From: an uncultured Aquimonas sp. | Lineage (GTDB): Bacteria; Pseudomonadota; Gammaproteobacteria; Xanthomonadales; Xanthomonadaceae | Reading direction: 5' to 3' | Assembly: GCF_937888285.1 (NCBI RefSeq) | Contig: NZ_CALART010000007.1 | Span: 1-64,000 of the forward strand | Length of the DNA stretch: 64,000 nucleotides | Shown: in pieces, positions 60,577 through 64,000 of the stretch | Numbering within the stretch: position 1 is the first letter of the stretch | How the letters are laid out: each line of letters begins with the position of its first letter | Translations under genes and position numbers: made by a program | Notes under the pieces: model-generated | The model's input: only the letters and a program-made list of their open reading frames with translations | The model's database searches: none | What the model was told of the DNA's origin: nothing

Positions 60577-61215
60577 TCAGCCGCCGTCCGCGATCCGCCA
60601 GAGGTAGAGCGCCGCCAGGCTGCGCCAGGGCGCCCAGGCCTCACCGCGCTCGGCCAGCTCGCGACGGCCCGGCGCAGCCTCCAGGCCGTCCAGCCACTGC
60701 GCGCCGCGGCGGATGCCGAGGTCGTCCAGCGGCAGCACATCCGGACGGCCCAGACGGAAGATCAGCAGCATCTCGACCGTCCAGCGGCCGATGCCGCGGA
60801 CCGCGCTCAAGTGCTCGACGATGGCCTCGCTGTCCATGCGCGCCAGCTGCCGGGCGTCGGGTACCTGACCGGCTTCGCTGCGTGCGCACAGGTCGCGCAG
60901 GGCGCGCGCCTTGGCGGACGATACGCCGCAGGCGCGCAGACGCTCGTCATCGACGCGCGTCAGCGTGTCGGCGTGCAGGCGGTCCGCGCCGATCGCCGCC
61001 TCGAGGCGCCCGACAATCGTCGCTGCGGCCTTGCCCGAGAGCTGCTGGTGCAGGATCGAGCGGGCCAGTACGTCGACCGTGTCGAAAGGCTGCTTCCAGC
61101 GTGCTGCGAGCTCGAGTGGACCGATCCGGCGCATGGCGGCGCCAAGGCGCCGGTCGCGACGGGCGAGCGCGCGCTGCGCTGCCTCGATATCGAAACCCCG
61201 GGCGTGGCTCGGCAT
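60577..61215 (-). CDS. DNA-3-methyladenine glycosylase, AlkA/Mag-type
   Basis: This 212-residue protein of the HhH-GPD superfamily shows LARSILHQQLSGKAAATIVG, the start of the fold. The helix-hairpin-helix AVRGIGRWTVEMLLIFRLGR follows, then PDVLPLDDLGIRRG, where an Asp is the catalytic residue. It removes alkylated bases from DNA in base-excision repair. The size fits the short Mag1-like group rather than full-length AlkA of E. coli with its extra N-terminal domain. It ends up close to the anti-sigma-like gene on the same strand, five bases apart. Confidence 0.92.
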   Translation of the reverse strand: MPSHARGFDIEAAQRALARRDRRLGAAMRRIGPLELAARWKQPFDTVDVLARSILHQQLSGKAAATIVGRLEAAIGADRLHADTLTRVDDERLRACGVSSAKARALRDLCARSEAGQVPDARQLARMDSEAIVEHLSAVRGIGRWTVEMLLIFRLGRPDVLPLDDLGIRRGAQWLDGLEAAPGRRELAERGEAWAPWRSLAALYLWRIADGG

Positions 61216-61220
61216 CGGGA

Positions 61221-61925
61221 CTAGAGCTCGACCTGCACGGGCGGCAGGGCTTCACCGCCCTCGCGCTGCAGGTCGAAGTGCAGCTGGGCGCGGCCGCGCC
61301 AGCTGCGCGGCAGCGTATAGGTGGCGAAGCCTTCGCCGGAGATCCGCGCCGACGGCAGTTCGACGCGGCGTTCGCCGAGTTCGGCGTGGGCGCCGGCGAT
61401 CCGGCTGCCCAGCGGCAGGGCGATGTCGACCACCATCAGGCGGGCGCGTGGATCGCCCTGGTCCTCACGCAGTTCGACGCGGCCGCCACGCAGCAGGTCG
61501 AAGACCAGACGCGCGGGCGCCTCAGCCTCGGGCTCATCGCTGATTGGAGCGGCGGGCCCTGTGACCAGCAGGCTCGCGAGGCCCAGACCGCCGACGAAGC
61601 TGGCGGCCATGGCGAGCAGCGGAACATGGCCCCGGCGCACTTGCCTGTGCGGCGCGATCCTTGCGGCTGCCGCTGTATCGAAGTGCGTCGCTTCGCCGCG
61701 GTCAGCCTGATCCAGTGAGGGCTGCACCTGCGGATCCGCGGCGGCGAGCACCACGGCGCGCAGGGCGTTGTCAGCGTCGATGGCATCGAGAAGATGCGGC
61801 TTGTCGAGCACATAGGCCTCGAACCAGGCCTGCTCGTCGGGCTTGAGCTCGCGGTCCAGATAGCGCTGCAGCCAGGCCTGTTCCAGCCAGGGGCTGAGCG
61901 GCGGTGCGGAAGTGGGCAGGTTCAT
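61221..61925 (-). CDS. Probable anti-sigma factor / membrane regulator
   Basis: This is a 234-residue protein. The N-terminal part (WLEQAWLQRYLDRELKPDEQ) resembles the short helical sigma-binding domain of anti-sigma factors, but no HxxxCxxC zinc motif is present. One membrane helix follows at about 102-123 (VPLLAMAASFVGGLGLASLL). A periplasmic domain comes last (LVFDLLRGGRVELREDQGDP to PPVQVEL). The position after a sigma-factor gene (115 bases apart, same strand) supports the role. Family assignment is weak. Confidence 0.65.
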   Translation of the reverse strand: MNLPTSAPPLSPWLEQAWLQRYLDRELKPDEQAWFEAYVLDKPHLLDAIDADNALRAVVLAAADPQVQPSLDQADRGEATHFDTAAAARIAPHRQVRRGHVPLLAMAASFVGGLGLASLLVTGPAAPISDEPEAEAPARLVFDLLRGGRVELREDQGDPRARLMVVDIALPLGSRIAGAHAELGERRVELPSARISGEGFATYTLPRSWRGRAQLHFDLQREGGEALPPVQVEL

Positions 61926-62040
61926 GGCGCATCGACCCTGGGGGAGGGGGCGGGGTACTGCTGGCGCAGGAGGCCGCGCGCACGGTGCTGTCCCAGCGAC
62001 AGCCACAGCGGATGTCGGTTTTGTGACGCATTGCGCGCGT

Positions 62041-62643
62041 TCACGGGTCCGGCGCCCAGCCGGCGTCTTCGATGAGTGCGCGCAGGCGCTCCCGGGCGCG
62101 GTGCAGCACGCGCCGGAAGTGCGGCTCGTCGATGCCCAGCTCGGCGCACAGGTCATCGCGATCGCGATCCTCCAGATAGAAGCCGCGCAGCACGGCGCGG
62201 TCGCGCGCCACCGGCAGGGCCTCGACCAGGCCGGCCATGGCCTGCCGCAGGTGGCGCTGGTGCAGACGTTCGGCGGGGCCAGCCTCGCTGCCCGGCAGGT
62301 TCTCAAGCTGCTCGACCTCGACGCTGTCGCCGCGCTGGCCGCGTTTGCGGTACTCGGCGCGGGTGGCGTGGGCGATGGTCGCCTGCAGGTAGGCGGGCAG
62401 GGCGTTCGGGTCGTTGAGCGCACCGGCACGCAGGCGACCCAGTACGGTCAGCAGTACGTCCTGGACGATGTCGTCGACGATCGGATCACCCGGTCGGCAG
62501 GCCCGCACCACCAGCGTGCGCACGCCGCGGCCATAGCGTTCGACGAAGCAACGCTCCGCCTCGGCGCTGCCGGCGGCGATCGCCAGCACCAAGGGGTCGG
62601 GTGCGAGGGTCGCGCCCGTGCTGTGTTCGCCTCGCCTGTCCAA
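62041..62643 (-). CDS. RNA polymerase sigma factor, ECF type
   Basis: This 200-residue protein shows region 2 in RYGRGVRTLVVRACRPGDPI, then VDDIVQDVLLTVLGRL. Region 4 lies in ALPVARDRAVLRGFYLEDRD, then RDDLCAELGIDEPHFRRVLH. It would direct transcription of a small gene set and is probably controlled by the membrane protein encoded downstream. The start ATG 62643 is the most upstream plausible codon. No target promoter could be recognised. Confidence 0.88.
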   Translation of the reverse strand: MDRRGEHSTGATLAPDPLVLAIAAGSAEAERCFVERYGRGVRTLVVRACRPGDPIVDDIVQDVLLTVLGRLRAGALNDPNALPAYLQATIAHATRAEYRKRGQRGDSVEVEQLENLPGSEAGPAERLHQRHLRQAMAGLVEALPVARDRAVLRGFYLEDRDRDDLCAELGIDEPHFRRVLHRARERLRALIEDAGWAPDP

Positions 62644-62750
62644 GCAGAACCCCCCGGCGCTACCCTTTCGGCATCCTAACCATCTGCACGCGAATTGAGA
62701 ACGCGTGCGCCGGCATTCGTCCCGCTCCGGCCCGCGTCGACGGGCCGGTT

Positions 62751-64000
62751 TCAGCGGGTCAGAAAGCGCACCAGCCGGTCCGCGAGGCCGCGGTAGGGCG
62801 GCTTGAACAGGGCCATGCCCGACCAGCGCGCCTGCCGGAACACGGGCTTTTCCTTGCTGAAGGTGCGAAAACCCGCCTCACCGTGATAGCTGCCCATGCC
62901 GCTGGGGCCGATGCCGCCGAAGGGCAGGTTGTTCTGGGCGAACTGCAGCACGGTGTCATTGATCGCCACCGAGCCGGCGATGGTGTGCTCCAGCAGGTGC
63001 TCGATGCGCCGCGATTCGTGGTCGAACAGGTACAGGGCCAGCGGGCGGTCGCGGCGCTTGACGTAGTCGATGGCTTCGCTGAACTCGCGGTAGGGCACGA
63101 TCGGCAGCAGCGGGCCGAAGATCTCCTCCTGCATCAGCCGGCAGTCCTCCGGCGCGTCCAGCACCAGGGTCGGCGCGATCAGGCGCTGGCTGTCGGCCAG
63201 CTCGGACTCGACTTCGATCAGCGGCTCGATGCGGGCGCCGCGGCTGCGGGCCTCCTCGCGCCAGTCGACCAGGCGCTGGTACTGCGCGCGGTTGATGATG
63301 CGGGTGTAGTCCGGGCCCATGCTGATGTCCGGGTAGCGCGCCTGGGCCTCGGCCTTCAGCGCCGCCACCAGGGCGTTGACCGCGTTCTCGGGCACCAGCA
63401 GGTAGTCGGGCGCGATGCAGGTCTGGCCGGCATTGATGAACTTGCCCGAGGCAATCCGCGCGGCGGCACGCTCGATCGGATAGCCCGGCGCCAGGATCAC
63501 CGGCGACTTGCCGCCGAGCTCCAGCGTCACCGGCGTCAGGTTGGGTGCGGCCGCGGCCATCACCTTGCGGCCAACCGCAGTCGAGCCGGTGAAGAACAGA
63601 TGGTCGAAGGGCAGGCCGGCAAACGCCGCGGCGACATCAGCCCCACCCAGCGCGATCTCGACCCGGTTGCGCGGATAGATCGAGCGCAGCAGGTCGAACA
63701 GGGCCTGGCTGGTGCGCGGGGTGTGCTCGCTGGGCTTCAGATACACCGCATTGCCGGCGGCCAACGCGGTGGCCAGCGGCACCAGGGCCAGGTTGACCGG
63801 ATAGTTCCAGGGCGAAATCACCCCCACCACGCCCAGCGCCTGGTAGCGCACCTCGGCCGTCGCCGGCCAGAACAGCGGGCTGATCCAGCGCCGCCGCGGG
63901 CGCATCCATTTCTTCAGGTTGCCGATCAGGTGGTCGATTTCGGACAGCACGGTCATGCCGTCCGAAACCAGGCTCTCGTGGCGGCTGCGGCAGCCGAAGT
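62751..64000 (-). CDS. Coniferyl-aldehyde-dehydrogenase-like ALDH, 5' end beyond window
   Basis: 416 codons are visible. The reading frame is open through base 64000 (FGCRSRHESLVSDG precedes the Met at 63956), so the gene starts outside the window. Motifs seen are ISPWNYPVNLALVPLATALA, TGSTAVGRKVMAAAAPNLTP, TLELGGKSP (catalytic Glu) and GKFINAGQTCIAPDY (catalytic Cys). QNNLPFGGIGPSGMGSYHGE and FSKEKPVF fit the NAD-dependent coniferyl aldehyde dehydrogenase (CalB) group. The physiological substrate may be any fatty or aromatic aldehyde. Confidence 0.9.
   Translation of the reverse strand, partial: FGCRSRHESLVSDGMTVLSEIDHLIGNLKKWMRPRRRWISPLFWPATAEVRYQALGVVGVISPWNYPVNLALVPLATALAAGNAVYLKPSEHTPRTSQALFDLLRSIYPRNRVEIALGGADVAAAFAGLPFDHLFFTGSTAVGRKVMAAAAPNLTPVTLELGGKSPVILAPGYPIERAAARIASGKFINAGQTCIAPDYLLVPENAVNALVAALKAEAQARYPDISMGPDYTRIINRAQYQRLVDWREEARSRGARIEPLIEVESELADSQRLIAPTLVLDAPEDCRLMQEEIFGPLLPIVPYREFSEAIDYVKRRDRPLALYLFDHESRRIEHLLEHTIAGSVAINDTVLQFAQNNLPFGGIGPSGMGSYHGEAGFRTFSKEKPVFRQARWSGMALFKPPYRGLADRLVRFLTR

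Noticed and set aside
1..64000. tRNA, rRNA, riboswitch or phage attachment sites
   Set aside because: I looked for cloverleaf-like arms, conserved rRNA words and common riboswitch cores and recognised none. A covariance-model search would be decisive.

Overview
Organism. The window is high-GC proteobacterial DNA, most likely from the Xanthomonadales/Lysobacterales (Gammaproteobacteria; perhaps the Rhodanobacteraceae side). The reasons are: secreted proteins ending in a short FADGFE-like tail, abundant dispersed repeats of the types CCCCTCTCCC, GGAGCGAGCTTGCTCGCG and GTAGGGTGGATAAGCGCAGC, REP-associated tyrosine transposase (RayT) genes, eukaryotic-like Ser/Thr kinases paired with sigma factors, and oligopeptidase A, RsuA and PyrC of gammaproteobacterial type. 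This assignment is inference from family habits, not a database match. No rRNA or tRNA gene, CRISPR array, prophage module or replication origin was recognised.

Layout. Positions 1-7.3 kb are an accessory island. It holds a PIN-domain toxin-antitoxin pair, a broken higB with intact higA, three copies of a RayT element bounded by 19-bp inverted ends (one internally deleted), a complete higBA pair lying exactly between two of those copies, and a secreted FG-GAP protein. Positions 7.3-15.3 kb carry regulator/enzyme pairs: an XRE/MmyB-type regulator with an NAD-dependent epimerase, an AraC regulator with an alpha/beta hydrolase, and a LysR regulator with an SDR and an NTF2-like protein. Two genes here (a second hydrolase and the LysR gene) are each broken by a +1 frameshift. 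Positions 15.4-28.4 kb contain a TPR-sulfotransferase, several secreted proteins (choice-of-anchor J type, delta-60 repeat, parallel beta-helix), an ECF sigma factor translationally coupled to a Ser/Thr kinase, and two large tandem-repeat arrays (3 x 295 bp and 7 x 204 bp).

Positions 28.5-37.7 kb are one giant gene for a 3084-residue DUF11-repeat surface protein with an IPTL-CTERM-like sorting tail. Positions 38-45.6 kb hold two cyclic-di-GMP enzymes, dihydroorotase and a BNR/sortilin-like secreted protein interrupted by one in-frame TAA. Positions 45.8-64 kb look like ordinary chromosome: a VKOR-thioredoxin fusion, an RsmC-like methyltransferase, DsbC, NhaR, an HPF-like factor, RsuA, oligopeptidase A, a second Ser/Thr kinase, an AlkA-type glycosylase, a sigma factor with a probable anti-sigma factor, and a coniferyl-aldehyde-dehydrogenase-like gene that runs off the right edge.

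How it fits together. The common theme of the middle of the window is large secreted or surface proteins. Five end in the same short C-terminal motif, one ends in an IPTL-CTERM-like anchor, and the DUF11 repeats carry regularly spaced cysteine pairs. Periplasmic disulfide enzymes (VKOR-Trx, DsbC) and sigma/kinase regulators lie nearby. The direct role of those regulators in controlling the secreted proteins is inference. The DNA between these genes is dominated by REP-like repeats, which fits the presence of RayT genes.
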